Shown piece by piece: positions 13,910-28,275 of a DNA stretch of 64,000 nucleotides. Every line of letters starts with the position of its first letter. Position 1 is the stretch's first letter. The DNA comes from Arenicola marina (Eukaryota; Annelida; Polychaeta; Arenicolidae). Location: the NCBI GenBank assembly GCA_964019135.1, contig OZ025249.1, forward strand, positions 11,086,039 through 11,150,038, read 5' to 3'. The position numbers and the translations under genes are program-made. The notes beneath the pieces were generated by a model, which was not told the DNA's origin, ran no database searches, and was given only the letters and a program-made list of their open reading frames with translations.

Positions 13910-16900
13910 CACAGCTGTTTGTTTCGTGAAGTACTGCCTGGTTCACAGCGGGCTGTCTCATAACGGACTGCCTGGTTAACTGCGGCTTGTCTCGTGACGA
14001 ACTGCCTGGTTTACAGCGGGCTGTCTCGAGACTGACTGCCTGGTTCACAGCCGTCTGTCTCGTGACGGACTGCCTGGTTCACAGCTGGTTGTTTCGTGAA
14101 GGACTGTTTGGTCCACAGCGACCTGTCTCGTGACGGACTGCCTGGTTCACGGCGGGCTGTCTCGTAACGGACCGCCTGGTTCGCTGCGGCTTGTCTCGTG
14201 ACGGATTCCCTGGTTGACAGCGGGCTGTCTCGTGACGAACTGCCTGGTTTACAGCGGTCTGTCTCGAGACTGACTGCCTGGTTCACAGCGGTCTGTCTCG
14301 TGACGGACTGCCTGGTTCACAGCTGGTTGTTTCGTGAAGGACTGTTTGGTCCACAGCGACCTGTCTCGTGACGGACTGCCTGGTCCACAGCGACCTGTCT
14401 CGTGACGGACTGCCTGGTTCACAGCGGGCTGTCTCGTAACGGACTGCCTGGTTCGCTGCGGCTTGTCTCGGGACGGATTCCCTGGTTGACAGCGGGCTGT
14501 ATCGTGACGAACTGCCTGGTTTACAGCGGTCTGTCTCGAGGCTGACTGCCTGGTTCACAGCTGTCTGTCTCGTGACGGATTCCCTGGTTGACAGCGGGCT
14601 GTCTCGTGACGAACTGCCTGGTTTACAGCGGTCTGTCTCGAGACTGACTGCCTTCTTCACAGCGGCCTGTTGTCTCGTGACGAACTGCCTGGTTCACAGA
14701 GGCCTGTCTCTTGAGGGACTGCCTGGTTAACAGCTGTCTGTCTCGTGACGGACTGCCTGGTTGACTGCGGGGTGTCTCGTGACGGACTGCCTGGTTCACA
14801 GCGGCCGGTCTAATGATGGACTTCCTGGTTGACAGCGGCCTGTCTCGTGACTAACTGCCTGGTTCACAGCGGCCTGTCTCGTGACGGACACCCTGGTTCA
14901 CAGCTGTTTGTTTCGTGAAGGACTGCTTGGTCCACAGCGGCCTGTCTCGTGACGGACTGCCTGGTTCACAGCGGGCGGTCTCATAACGGACTGCCTGGTT
15001 AGCTGCGGCTTGTCTCGTGACGGATTCCCTGGTTCACAGCGGGCTGTCTCGTGACGAACTGTTTGGTTTACAGCGGTGTGTCTCGAGACTGACTGCCTGG
15101 TTCACAGCCGTCTGTCTCGTGACGGACTGCCAGGTTCACAACTGGTTGTTTTGTGAAGGACTGTTTGGTCCACAGCGACCTGTCTCGTGACGGACTGCCT
15201 GGTCCACAGCGACCTGTCTCGTGACGGACTGCCTGTTTCACAGCGGGCTGTCTCGTAACGGACTGCCTGGTTCGCTGGGGCTTGTCTCGTGACGGATTTC
15301 CTGGTTGACAGCGGGCTGTCTCGTGACGCACTGCCTGGTTTACAACGGCCTGTCTCATGACGGACTGCCTGGTTCACAGCGGACTGTCTCGTGACGGACT
15401 GCCTGGTTGACAGCGGGGTGTCTCGTGACGGACTGCTTGGTTCACAGCGGCCCGTGTAGTGACGAACTTCCTGGTTGACAGCGGCCTGTCTCGTGACGAA
15501 CTGCCTGGTTCACAGCGGCCTGTTTCGTGACGGACGCCCTGGTTCACAGCGGCCTGTCTCGTGACGGACTGCCTGGTTCACAGCGGCTGATCTAGTGACG
15601 GACTTCCTGGTTCACAGCTGTTTGTTTCGTGAAGGACTGCTTGGTCCACGGCGGCCTGTCTCGTGACGGACTGCCTGGTTCACAGCGGGCTGTCTCATAA
15701 CGGACTGCCTGGTTCGCTGCGGCTTGTCTCGTGACGGATTCCCTGGTTGACAGCGGGCTGTGTCGTGACGAACTGCCTGGTTTACAGCGGTCTGTCTCGA
15801 GACTGACTGCCTGGTTCACAGCGGTCTGTCTCGTGAGGAGTGCCTGGTTCACAGCTGTCTGTCTCGTGACGGACTGCCTGGTTGACAGCGGCCTGTCTCG
15901 TGCCGAACTGCCTGGTTCACAGCGGCCTGTCTCATGACGGGGTGCCTGGTTCACAGCGGCCTGTCTCATGACGGGGTGCCTGGTTCACAGCGGCCTGTCT
16001 CATGACGAACTGCCTGCTTCACAGCGGCCTGTCGCTTGACGGACTGCCTGGTTCACAGCGGCCTCTCTCGTGATGGACGCCCTGGTTCACAGCTGTTTGT
16101 TTCGTGAAGTACTGCCTGGTTCACAGCGGGCTGTCTCATAACGGACTGCCTGGTTAACTGCGGCTTGTCTCGTGACGAACTGCCTGGTTTACAGCGGGCT
16201 GTCTCGAGACTGACTGCCTGGTTCACAGCCGTCTGTCTCGTGACGGACTGCCTGGTTCACAGCTGGTTGTTTCGTGAAGGACTGTTTGGTCCACAGCGAC
16301 CTGTCTCGTGACGGACTGCCTGGTTCACGGCGGGCTGTCTCGTAACGGACCGGCTGGTTCGCTGCGGCTTGTCTCGTGACGGATTCCCTGGTTGACAGCG
16401 GGCTGTCTCGTGACGAACTGCCTGGTTTACAGCGGTCTGTCTCGAGACTGACTGCCTGGTTCACAGCGGTCTGTCTCGTGACGGACTGCCTGGTTCACAG
16501 CTGGTTGTTTCGTGAAGGACTGTTTGGTCCACAGCGACCTGTCTCGTGACGGACTGCCTGGTCCACAGCGACCTGTCTCGTGACGGACTGCCTGGTTCAC
16601 AGCGGGCTGTCTCGTAACGGACTGCCTGGTTCGCTGCGGCTTGTCTCGTGACGGATTCCCTGGTTGACAGCGGGCTGTATCGTGACGAACTGCCTGGTTT
16701 ACAGCGGTCTGTCTCGAGGCTGACTGCCTGGTTCACAGCTGTCTGTCTCGTGACGGATTCCCTGGTTGACAGCGGGCTGTCTCGTGACGAACTGCCTGGT
16801 TTACAGCGGTCTGTCTCGAGACTGACTGCCTTCTTCACAGCGGCCTGTTGTCTCGTGACGAACTGCCTGGTTCACAGCGGCCGGTCTAATGATGGCCTTC

Positions 16901-19900
16901 CTGGTTGACAGCGGCCTGTCTCGTGACGAACTGCCTGGTTCACAGCGGCCTGTCTCGTGACGGACACCCTGGTTCACAGCTGTTTGTTTCGTGAAGGACT
17001 GCTTGGTCCACAGCGGCCTGTCTCGTGACGGACTGCCTGGTTCACAGCGGGCGGTCTCATAACGGACTGCCTGGTTAGCTGCGGCTTGTCTCGTGACGGA
17101 TTCCCTGGTTCACAGCGGGCTGTCTCGTGACGAACTGCCTGGTTTACAGCGGTGTGTCTCGAGACTGACTGCCTGGTTCACAGCCGTCTGTCTCGTGACG
17201 GACTGCCAGGTTCACAACTGGTTGTTTTGTGAAGGACTGTTTGGTCCACAGCGACCTGTCTCGTGACGGACTGCCTGGTCCACAGCGACCTGTCTCGTGA
17301 CGGACTGCCTGTTTCACAGCGGGCTGTCTCGTAACGGACTGCCTGGTTCGCTGCGGCTTGTCTCGTGACGGATTTCCTGGTTGACAGCGGGCTGTCTCGT
17401 GACGCACTGCCTGGTTTACAACGGCCTGTCTCATGACGGACTGCCTGGTTCACAGCGGACTGTCTCGTGACGGACTGCCTGGTTGACAGCGGGGTGTCTC
17501 GTGACGGACTGCTTGGTTCACAGCGGCCGGTGTAGTGACGGACTTCCTGGTTGACAGCGGCCTGTCTCGTGACGAACTGCCTGGTTCACAGCGGCCTGTC
17601 TCGTGACGGACGCCCTGGTTCACAGCGGCCTGTCTCGTGACGGACTGCCTGGTTCACAGCGGCTGATCTAGTGACGGACTTCCTGGTTCACAGCTGTTTG
17701 TTTCGTGAAGGACTGCTTGGTCCACGGCGGCCTGTCTCGTGACGGACTGCCTGGTTCACAGCGGGCTGTCTCATAACGGACTGCCTGGTTCGCTGCGGCT
17801 TGTCTCGTGACGGATTCCCTGGTTGACAGCGGGCTGTGTCGTGACGAACTGCCTGGTTTACAGCGGTCTGTCTCGAGACTGACTGCCTGGTTCACAGCTG
17901 TTTGTTTCGTGAAGTACTGCCTGGTTCACAGCGGGCTGTCTCATAACGGACTGCCTGGTTAACTGCGGCTTGTCTCGTGACGAACTGCCTGGTTTACAGC
18001 GGGCTGTCTCGAGACTGACTGCCTGGTTCACAGCCGTCTGTCTCGTGACGGACTGCCTGGTTCACAGCTGGTTGTTTCGTGAAGGACTGTTTGGTCCACA
18101 GCGACCTGTCTCGTGACGGACTGCCTGGTTCACGGCGGGCTGTCTCGTAACGGACCGCCTGGTTCGCTGCGGCTTGTCTCGTGACGGATTCCCTGGTTGA
18201 CAGCGGGCTGTCTCGTGACGAACTGCCTGGTTTACAGCGGTCTGTCTCGAGACTGACTGCCTGGTTCACAGCGGTCTGTCTCGTGACGGACTGCCTGGTT
18301 CACAGCTGGTTGTTTCGTGAAGGACTGTTTGGTCCACAGCGACCTGTCTCGTGACGGACTGCCTGGTCCACAGCGACCTGTCTCGTGACGGACTGCCTGG
18401 TTCACAGCGGGCTGTCTCGTAACGGACTGCCTGGTTCGCTGCGGCTTGTCTCGGGACGGATTCCCTGGTTGACAGCGGGCTGTATCGTGACGAACTGCCT
18501 GGTTTACAGCGGTCTGTCTCGAGGCTGACTGCCTGGTTCACAGCTGTCTGTCTCGTGACGGATTCCCTGGTTGACAGCGGGCTGTCTCGTGACGAACTGC
18601 CTGGTTTACAGCGGTCTGTCTCGAGACTGACTGCCTTCTTCACAGCGGCCTGTTGTCTCGTGACGAACTGCCTGGTTCACAGAGGCCTGTCTCTTGAGGG
18701 ACTGCCTGGTTAACAGCTGTCTGTCTCGTGACGGACTGCCTGGTTGACTGCGGGGTGTCTCGTGACGGACTGCCTGGTTCACAGCGGCCGGTCTAATGAT
18801 GGACTTCCTGGTTGACAGCGGCCTGTCTCGTGACTAACTGCCTGGTTCACAGCGGCCTGTCTCGTGACGGACACCCTGGTTCACAGCTGTTTGTTTCGTG
18901 AAGGACTGCTTGGTCCACAGCGGCCTGTCTCGTGACGGACTGCCTGGTTCACAGCGGGCGGTCTCATAACGGACTGCCTGGTTAGCTGCGGCTTGTCTCG
19001 TGACGGATTCCCTGGTTCACAGCGGGCTGTCTCGTGACGAACTGTTTGGTTTACAGCGGTGTGTCTCGAGACTGACTGCCTGGTTCACAGCCGTCTGTCT
19101 CGTGACGGACTGCCAGGTTCACAACTGGTTGTTTTGTGAAGGACTGTTTGGTCCACAGCGACCTGTCTCGTGACGGACTGCCTGGTCCACAGCGACCTGT
19201 CTCGTGACGGACTGCCTGTTTCACAGCGGGCTGTCTCGTAACGGACTGCCTGGTTCGCTGGGGCTTGTCTCGTGACGGATTTCCTGGTTGACAGCGGGCT
19301 GTCTCGTGACGCACTGCCTGGTTTACAACGGCCTGTCTCATGACGGACTGCCTGGTTCACAGCGGACTGTCTCGTGACGGACTGCCTGGTTGACAGCGGG
19401 GTGTCTCGTGACGGACTGCTTGGTTCACAGCGGCCCGTGTAGTGACGGACTTCCTGGTTGACAGCGGCCTGTCTCGTGACGAACTGCCTGGTTCACAGCG
19501 GCCTGTTTCGTGACGGACGCCCTGGTTCACAGCGGCCTGTCTCGTGACGGACTGCCTGGTTCACAGCGGCTGATCTAGTGACGGACTTCCTGGTTCACAG
19601 CTGTTTGTTTCGTGAAGGACTGCTTGGTCCACGGCGGCCTGTCTCGTGACGGACTGCCTGGTTCACAGCGGGCTGTCTCATAACGGACTGCCTGGTTCGC
19701 TGCGGCTTGTCTCGTGACGGATTCCCTGGTTGACAGCGGGCTGTGTCGTGACGAACTGCCTGGTTTACAGCGGTCTGTCTCGAGACTGACTGCCTGGTTC
19801 ACAGCGGTCTGTCTCGTGAGGAGTGCCTGGTTCACAGCTGTCTGTCTCGTGACGGACTGCCTGGTTGACAGCGGCCTGTCTCGTGCCGAACTGCCTGGTT

Positions 19901-21875
19901 CACAGCGGCCTGTCTCATGACGGGGTGCCTGGTTCACAGCGGCCTGTCTCATGACGGGGTGCCTGGTTCACAGCGGCCTGTCTCATGACGAACTGCCTGC
20001 TTCACAGCGGCCTGTCGCTTGACGGACTGCCTGGTTCACAGCGGCCTCTCTCGTGATGGACGCCCTGGTTCACAGCTGTTTGTTTCGTGAAGTACTGCCT
20101 GGTTCACAGCGGGCTGTCTCATAACGGACTGCCTGGTTAACTGCGGCTTGTCTCGTGACGAACTGCCTGGTTTACAGCGGGCTGTCTCGAGACTGACTGC
20201 CTGGTTCACAGCCGTCTGTCTCGTGACGGACTGCCTGGTTCACAGCTGGTTGTTTCGTGAAGGACTGTTTGGTCCACAGCGACCTGTCTCGTGACGGACT
20301 GCCTGGTTCACGGCGGGCTGTCTCGTAACGGACCGGCTGGTTCGCTGCGGCTTGTCTCGTGACGGATTCCCTGGTTGACAGCGGGCTGTCTCGTGACGAA
20401 CTGCCTGGTTTACAGCGGTCTGTCTCGAGACTGACTGCCTGGTTCACAGCGGTCTGTCTCGTGACGGACTGCCTGGTTCACAGCTGGTTGTTTCGTGAAG
20501 GACTGTTTGGTCCACAGCGACCTGTCTCGTGACGGACTGCCTGGTCCACAGCGACCTGTCTCGTGACGGACTGCCTGGTTCACAGCGGGCTGTCTCGTAA
20601 CGGACTGCCTGGTTCGCTGCGGCTTGTCTCGTGACGGATTCCCTGGTTGACAGCGGGCTGTATCGTGACGAACTGCCTGGTTTACAGCGGTCTGTCTCGA
20701 GGCTGACTGCCTGGTTCACAGCTGTCTGTCTCGTGACGGATTCCCTGGTTGACAGCGGGCTGTCTCGTGACGAACTGCCTGGTTTACAGCGGTCTGTCTC
20801 GAGACTGACTGCCTTCTTCACAGCGGCCTGTTGTCTCGTGACGAACTGCCTGGTTCACAGCGGCCGGTCTAATGATGGCCTTCCTGGTTGACAGCGGCCT
20901 GTCTCGTGACGAACTGCCTGGTTCACAGCGGCCTGTCTCGTGACGGACACCCTGGTTCACAGCTGTTTGTTTCGTGAAGGACTGCTTGGTCCACAGCGGC
21001 CTGTCTCGTGACGGACTGCCTGGTTCACAGCGGGCGGTCTCATAACGGACTGCCTGGTTAGCTGCGGCTTGTCTCGTGACGGATTCCCTGGTTCACAGCG
21101 GGCTGTCTCGTGACGAACTGCCTGGTTTACAGCGGTGTGTCTCGAGACTGACTGCCTGGTTCACAGCCGTCTGTCTCGTGACGGACTGCCAGGTTCACAA
21201 CTGGTTGTTTTGTGAAGGACTGTTTGGTCCACAGCGACCTGTCTCGTGACGGACTGCCTGGTCCACAGCGACCTGTCTCGTGACGGACTGCCTGTTTCAC
21301 AGCGGGCTGTCTCGTAACGGACTGCCTGGTTCGCTGCGGCTTGTCTCGTGACGGATTTCCTGGTTGACAGCGGGCTGTCTCGTGACGCACTGCCTGGTTT
21401 ACAACGGCCTGTCTCATGACGGACTGCCTGGTTCACAGCGGACTGTCTCGTGACGGACTGCCTGGTTGACAGCGGGGTGTCTCGTGACGGACTGCTTGGT
21501 TCACAGCGGCCGGTGTAGTGACGGACTTCCTGGTTGACAGCGGCCTGTCTCGTGACGAACTGCCTGGTTCACAGCGGCCTGTCTCGTGACGGACGCCCTG
21601 GTTCACAGCGGCCTGTCTCGTGACGGACTGCCTGGTTCACAGCGGCTGATCTAGTGACGGACTTCCTGGTTCACAGCTGTTTGTTTCGTGAAGGACTGCT
21701 TGGTCCACGGCGGCCTGTCTCGTGACGGACTGCCTGGTTCACAGCGGGCTGTCTCATAACGGACTGCCTGGTTCGCTGCGGCTTGTCTCGTGACGGATTC
21801 CCTGGTTGACAGCGGGCTGTGTCGTGACGAACTGCCTGGTTTACAGCGGTCTGTCTCGAGACTGACTGCCTGGTT
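13910..21875. repeat. Higher-order repeat: two copies of a 3,983-bp block
   Basis: Positions 13,910-17,892 and 17,893-21,875 are directly adjacent and nearly identical. Rare variants recur at the exact offset: TCTCGGGACGG at about 14,468 and 18,451, GTGACTAACTGCC at about 14,848 and 18,831, and GACCGGCTGG at about 16,347 and 20,330. One visible difference is GACGAACTTCC at 15,462 versus GACGGACTTCC at 19,445. Older 2,178-bp and 2,348/2,793-bp periodicities are nested in and around this block. Confidence 0.9.
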
Positions 21876-23459
21876 CACAGCGGTCTGTCTCGAGACTGAC
21901 TGCCTGGTTCACAGCGGTCTGTCTCGTGAGGAGTGCCTGGTTCACAGCTGTCTGTCTCGTGACGGACTGCCTGGTTGACAGCGGCCTGTCTCGTGCCGAA
22001 CTGCCTGGTTCACAGCGGCCTGTCTCATGACGGGGTGCCTGGTTCACAGCGGCCTGTCTCATGACGGGGTGCCTGGTTCACAGCGGCCTGTCTCATGACG
22101 AACTGCCTGCTTCACAGCGGCCTGTCGCTTGACGGACTGCCTGGTTCACAGCGGCCTCTCTCGTGATGGACGCCCTGGTTCACAGCTGTTTGTTTCGTGA
22201 AGTACTGCCTGGTTCACAGCGGGCTGTCTCATAACGGACTGCCTGGTTAACTGCGGCTTGTCTCGTGACGAACTGCCTGGTTTACAGCGGGCTGTCTCGA
22301 GACTGACTGCCTGGTTCACAGCCGTCTGTCTCGTGACGGACTGCCTGGTTCACAGCTGGTTGTTTCGTGAAGGACTGTTTGGTCCACAGCGACCTGTCTC
22401 GTGACGGACTGCCTGGTTCACGGCGGGCTGTCTCGTAACGGACCGGCTGGTTCGCTGCGGCTTGTCTCGTGACGGATTCCCTGGTTGACAGCGGGCTGTC
22501 TCGTGACGAACTGCCTGGTTTACAGCGGTCTGTCTCGAGACTGACTGCCTGGTTCACAGCGGTCTGTCTCGTGACGGACTGCCTGGTTCACAGCTGGTTG
22601 TTTCGTGAAGGACTGTTTGGTCCACAGCGACCTGCCTCGTGACGGACTGCCTGGTCCACAGCGACCTGTCTCGTGACGGACTGCCTGGTTCACAGCGGGC
22701 TGTCTCGTAACGGACTGCCTGGTTCGCTGCGGCTTGTCTCGTGACGGATTCCCTGGTTGACAGCGGGCTGTATCGTGACGAACTGCCTGGTTTACAGCGG
22801 TCTGTCTCGAGGCTGACTGCCTGGTTCACAGCTGTCTGTCTCGTGACGGATTCCCTGGTTGACAGCGGGCTGTCTCGTGACGAACTGCCTGGTTTACAGC
22901 GGTCTGTCTCGAGACTGACTGCCTTCTTCACAGCGGCCTGTTGTCTCGTGACGAACTGCCTGGTTCACAGAGGCCTGTCTCTTGAGGGACTGCCTGGTTA
23001 ACAGCTGTCTGTCTCGTGACGGACTGCCTGGTTGACTGCGGGGTGTCTCGTGACGGACTGCCTGGTTCACAGCGGCCGGTCTAATGATGGCCTTCCTGGT
23101 TGACAGCGGCTTGTCTCGTGACGAACTGCCTGGTTCACAGTGGCCTGTCTCGTGACGGACACCCTGGTTCACAGCTGTTTGTTTCGTGAAGGACTGCTTG
23201 GTCCACAGCGGCCTGTCTCGTGACGGACTGCCTGGTTCACAGCGGGCGGTCTCATAACGGACTGCCTGGTTAGCTGCGGCTTGTCTCGTGACGGATTCCC
23301 TGGTTCACAGCGGGCTGTCTCGTGACGAACTGCCTGGTTTACAGCGGTGTGTCTCGAGACTGACTGCCTGGTTCACAGCCGTCTGTCTCGTGACGGACTG
23401 CCAGGTTCACAACTGGTTGTTTTGTGAAGGACTGTGTGGTCCACAGCGACCTGTCTCGT

Positions 23460-26400
23460 GACGGACTGCCTGTTTCACAGCGGGCTGTCTCGTAACGGAC
23501 TGCCTGGTTCGCTGCGGCTTGTCTCGTGACGGATTTCCTGGTTGACAGCGGGCTGTCTCGTGACGCACTGCCTGGTTTACAACGGCCTGTCTCATGACGG
23601 ACTGCCTGGTTCACAGCGGACTGTCTCGTGACGGACTGCCTGGTTGACAGCGGGGTGTCTCGTGACGGACTGCTTGGTTCACAGCGGCCGGTGTAGTGAC
23701 GGACTTCCTGGTTGACAGCGGCCTGTCTCGTGACGAACTGCCTGGTTCACAGCGGCCTGTCTCGTGACGGACGCCCTGGTTCACAGCGGCCTGTCTCGTG
23801 ACGGACTGCCTGGTTCACAGCGGCTGATCTAGTGACGGACTTCCTGGTTCACAGCTGTTTGTTTCGTGAAGGACTGCTTGGTCCACGGCGGCCTGTCTCG
23901 TGACGGACTGCCTGGTTCACAGCGGGCTGTCTCATAACGGACTGCCTGGTTCGCTGCGGCTTGTCTCGTGACGGATTCCCTGGTTGACAGCGGGCTGTGT
24001 CGTGACGAACTGCCTGGTTTACAGCGGTCTGTCTCGAGACTGACTGCCTGGTTCACAGCGGTCTGTCTCGTGAGGAGTGCCTGGTTGACAGCGGCCTGTC
24101 TCGTGCCGAACTGCCTGGTTCACAGCGGCCTGTCTCATGACGGGGTACCTGGTTCACAGCGGCCTGTCTCATAACGGACTGCCTGGTTAACTGCGGCTTG
24201 TCTCGTGACGAACTGCCTGGTTCACAGCGGCCTGTCCCGTGACGGGCTGCCTGTATCACAGCTGTCTGTCTCGTGACGGACTGCCTGGTTGACAGCGGGC
24301 TGTCTCGTGACGAACTGCCTGGTTTACAGCGGTCTGTCTCGAGACTGACTGCCTGGTTTACAGCGGTCTCTCTCGTGACGGATTCCCTGGTTGACAGCGG
24401 GCTGTCTCGTGACGAACTGCCTGGTTTACAGCGGTCTGTCTCGAGACTGACTGCCTGGTTTACAGCGGTCTGTCTCGAGACTGACTGCCTGGTTCACAAC
24501 CGTCTGTCTCGAGACTGAATGCCTGGTTCACAGCGGTCTGTCTCGTGACGGAGTGCCTGGTCCACAGCTGTCTGTCTCGTGACGGACTGCCTGGTTTACA
24601 ACGGCCTGTCTCATGACGGACTGCCTGGTTCACAGCGGCCGATCTCGTGACGGACTTCCTGGTTCACAGCTGGTAGTTTCGTGAAGGACTGTTTGGTCCA
24701 CAGCGACCTGTCTCGTGATGGACTGCCTGGTTCACAGCTGTCGGTCTCGTGACGGACTGCCTGGTTCACAGCGGCCTGTCTCTTGACGGACTGCCTGGTT
24801 CACAACGTCCTGTCTCGTGGTGGACTGCCCGGTTCACAACGGTCTGTCTCGTGGCGGACTGCCTGGATCACAGCTGTCTGTCTCGTGACGAACTGCCTGG
24901 TTTACAGCGGTCTGTCTCGAGACTGACTGCCTGATTCACAGCTGTCTCTCTCGTGACGGATTCCCTGGTTGACAACGCGCTGTCTCGTGACGAACTGCCT
25001 GGTTTACAGCGGTCTGTCTCGAGACTGACTGCCTGGTTCACAACCGTCTGTCTCGAGACTGAATGCCTGGTTCACAGCGGTCTGTCTCGTGACGGAGTGC
25101 CTGGTTCACAGCGGCCTGTCTCTTGACGGACTGCCTGATTTACAACGGCCTGTCTCATGACGGACTGCCTGGTTCACAGCGGCTGATCTAGTGACGGACT
25201 TCCTGGTTCACAGCTGTTTGTTTCGTGAAGGACTGCTTGGTCCACGGCGGCCTGTCTCGTGACGGACTGCCTGGTTCACAGCGGGCTGTCTCATAACGGA
25301 CTGCCTGGTTCGCTGCGGCTTGTCTCGTGACGGATTCCCTGGTTGACAGCGGGCTGTGTCGTGACGAACTGCCTGGTTTACAGCGGTCTGTCTCGAGACT
25401 GACTGCCTGGTTCACAGCGGTCTGTCTCGTGAGGAGTGCCTGGTTCACAGCTGGCTGTCTCGTGACGGACTGCCTGGTTCACAGCGGCCTGTCTCATGAC
25501 GGGGTACCTGGTTCACAGCGGCCTGTCTCATGACGGGGTGCCTGGTTCACAGCGGCCTGTCTCATGACGAACTGCCTGCTTCACAGCGGCCTGTCTCGTG
25601 ACGGACTGCCTGGTTGACAGAGGCCTGTCTCTTGAGGGACTGCCTGGTTAACAGCTGTCTGTCTCGTGACGGACTGCCTGGTTGACTGCGGGGTGTCTCG
25701 TGACGGACTGCCTGGTTCACAGCGGCCGGTCTAATGATGGCCTTCCTGGTTGACAGCGGCCTGTCTCGTGACGAACTGCCTGGTTCACAGCGGCCTGTCT
25801 CGTGACGGACACCCTGGTTCACAGCTGTTTGTTTCGTGAAGGACTGCTTGGTCCACAGCGGCCTGTCTCGTGACGGACTGCCTGGTTCACAGCGGGCGGT
25901 CTCATAACGGACTGCCTGGTTAGCTGCGGCTTGTCTCGTGACGGATTCCCTGGTTCACAGCGGGCTGTCTCGTGACGAACTGCCTGGTTTACAGCGGTGT
26001 GTCTCGAGACTGACTGCCTGGCTCACAGCCGTCTGTCTCGTGACGGACTGCCAGGTTCACAACTGGTTGTTTTGTGAAGGACTGTTTGGTCCACAGCGAC
26101 CTGTCTCGTGACGGACTGCCTGGTCCACAGCGACCTGTCTCGTGACGGACTGCCTGTTTCACAGCGGGCTGTCTCGTAACGGACTGCCTGGTTCGCTGCG
26201 GCTTGTCTCGTGACGGATTTCCTGGTTGACAGCGGGCTGTCTCGTGACGCACTGCCTGGTTTACAACGGCCTGTCTCATGACGGACTGCCTGGTTCACAG
26301 CGGACTGTCTCGTGACGGACTGCCTGGTTGACAGCGGGGTGTCTCGTGACGGACTGCTTGGTTCACAGCGGCCGGTGTAGTGACGGACTTCCTGGTTGAC

Positions 26401-28275
26401 AGCGGCCTGTCTCGTGACGAACTGCCTGGTTCACAGCGGCCTGTCTCGTGACGGACGCCCTGGTTCACAGCGGCCTGTCTCGTGACGGACTGCCTGGTTC
26501 ACAGCGGCTGATCTAGTGACGGACTTCCTGGTTCACAGCTGTTTGTTTCGTGAAGGACTGCTTGGTCCACGGCGGCCTGTCTCGTGACGGACTGCCTGGT
26601 TCACAGCGGGCTGTCTCATAACGGACTGCCTGGTTCGCTGCGGCTTGTCTCGTGACGGATTCCCTGGTTGACAGCGGGCTGTGTCGTGACGAACTGCCTG
26701 GTTTACAGCGGTCTGTCTCGAGACTGACTGCCTGGTTCACAGCGGTCTGTCTCGTGAGGAGTGCCTGGTTGACAGCGGCCTGTCTCGTGCCGAACTGCCT
26801 GGTTCACAGCGGCCTGTCTCATGACGGGGTACCTGGTTCACAGCGGCCTGTCTCATGACGAACTGCCTGCTTCACAGCGGCCTGTCGCTTGACGGACTGC
26901 CTGGTTCACAGCGGCCTGTCCCGTGACGGGCTGCCTGTATCACAGCTGTCTGTCTCGTGACGGACTGCCTGGTTGACAGCGGGCTGTCTCGTGACGAACT
27001 GCCTGGTTTACAGCGGTCTGTCTCGAGACTGACTGCCTGGTTTACAGCGGTCTCTCTCGTGACGGATTCCCTGGTTGACAGCGGGCTGTCTCGTGACGAA
27101 CTGCCTGGTTTACAGCGGTCTGTCTCGAGACTGACTGCCTGGTTTACAGCGGTCTGTCTCGAGACTGACTGCCTGGTTCACAACCGTCTGTCTCGAGACT
27201 GAATGCCTGGTTCACAGCGGTCTGTCTCGTGACGGAGTGCCTGGTCCACAGCTGTCTGTCTCGTGACGGACTGCCTGGTTTACAACGGCCTGTCTCATGA
27301 CGGACTGCCTGGTTCACAGCGGCCGATCTCGTGACGGACTTCCTGGTTCACAGCTGGTAGTTTCGTGAAGGACTGTTTGGTCCACAGCGACCTGTCTCGT
27401 GATGGACTGCCTGGTTCACAGCTGTCGGTCTCGTGACGGACTGCCTGGTTCACAGCGGCCTGTCTCTTGACGGACTGCCTGGTTCACAACGTCCTGTCTC
27501 GTGGTGGACTGCCCGGTTCACAACGGTCTGTCTCGTGGCGGACTGCCTGGATCACAGCTGTCTGTCTCGTGACGAACTGCCTGGTTTACAGCGGTCTGTC
27601 TCGAGACTGACTGCCTGATTCACAGCTGTCTCTCTCGTGACGGATTCCCTGGTTGACAACGCGCTGTCTCGTGACGAACTGCCTGGTTTACAGCGGTCTG
27701 TCTCGAGACTGACTGCCTGGTTCACAACCGTCTGTCTCGAGACTGAATGCCTGGTTCACAGCGGTCTGTCTCGTGACGGAGTGCCTGGTTCACAGCGGCC
27801 TGTCTCTTGACGGACTGCCTGATTTACAACGGCCTGTCTCATGACGGACTGCCTGGTTCACAGCGGCTGATCTAGTGACGGACTTCCTGGTTCACAGCTG
27901 TTTGTTTCGTGAAGGACTGCTTGGTCCACGGCGGCCTGTCTCGTGACGGACTGCCTGGTTCACAGCGGGCTGTCTCATAACGGACTGCCTGGTTCGCTGC
28001 GGCTTGTCTCGTGACGGATTCCCTGGTTGACAGCGGGCTGTGTCGTGACGAACTGCCTGGTTTACAGCGGTCTGTCTCGAGACTGACTGCCTGGTTCACA
28101 GCGGTCTGTCTCGTGAGGAGTGCCTGGTTCACAGCTGGCTGTCTCGTGACGGACTGCCTGGTTCACAGCGGCCTGTCTCATGACGGGGTACCTGGTTCAC
28201 AGCGGCCTGTCTCATGACGGGGTGCCTGGTTCACAGCGGCCTGTCTCATGACGAACTGCCTGCTTCACAGCGGCC
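23460..28275. repeat. Higher-order repeat with 2,684-bp spacing
   Basis: About 2.1 kb from 23,460 to 25,590 recurs at 26,144-28,275 with an offset of 2,684 bp. Marker units include one carrying CAACGTCCTGTCTCGTGGTGG (near 24,803 and 27,487) and one carrying GGTAGTTTCGTGAAGG (near 24,672, 27,356 and again 28,715). A part of the block is therefore present a third time at 28,340-28,880. One internal stretch (about 24,166-24,220 versus 26,850-26,905) has been replaced by different units, suggesting conversion. Confidence 0.85.
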
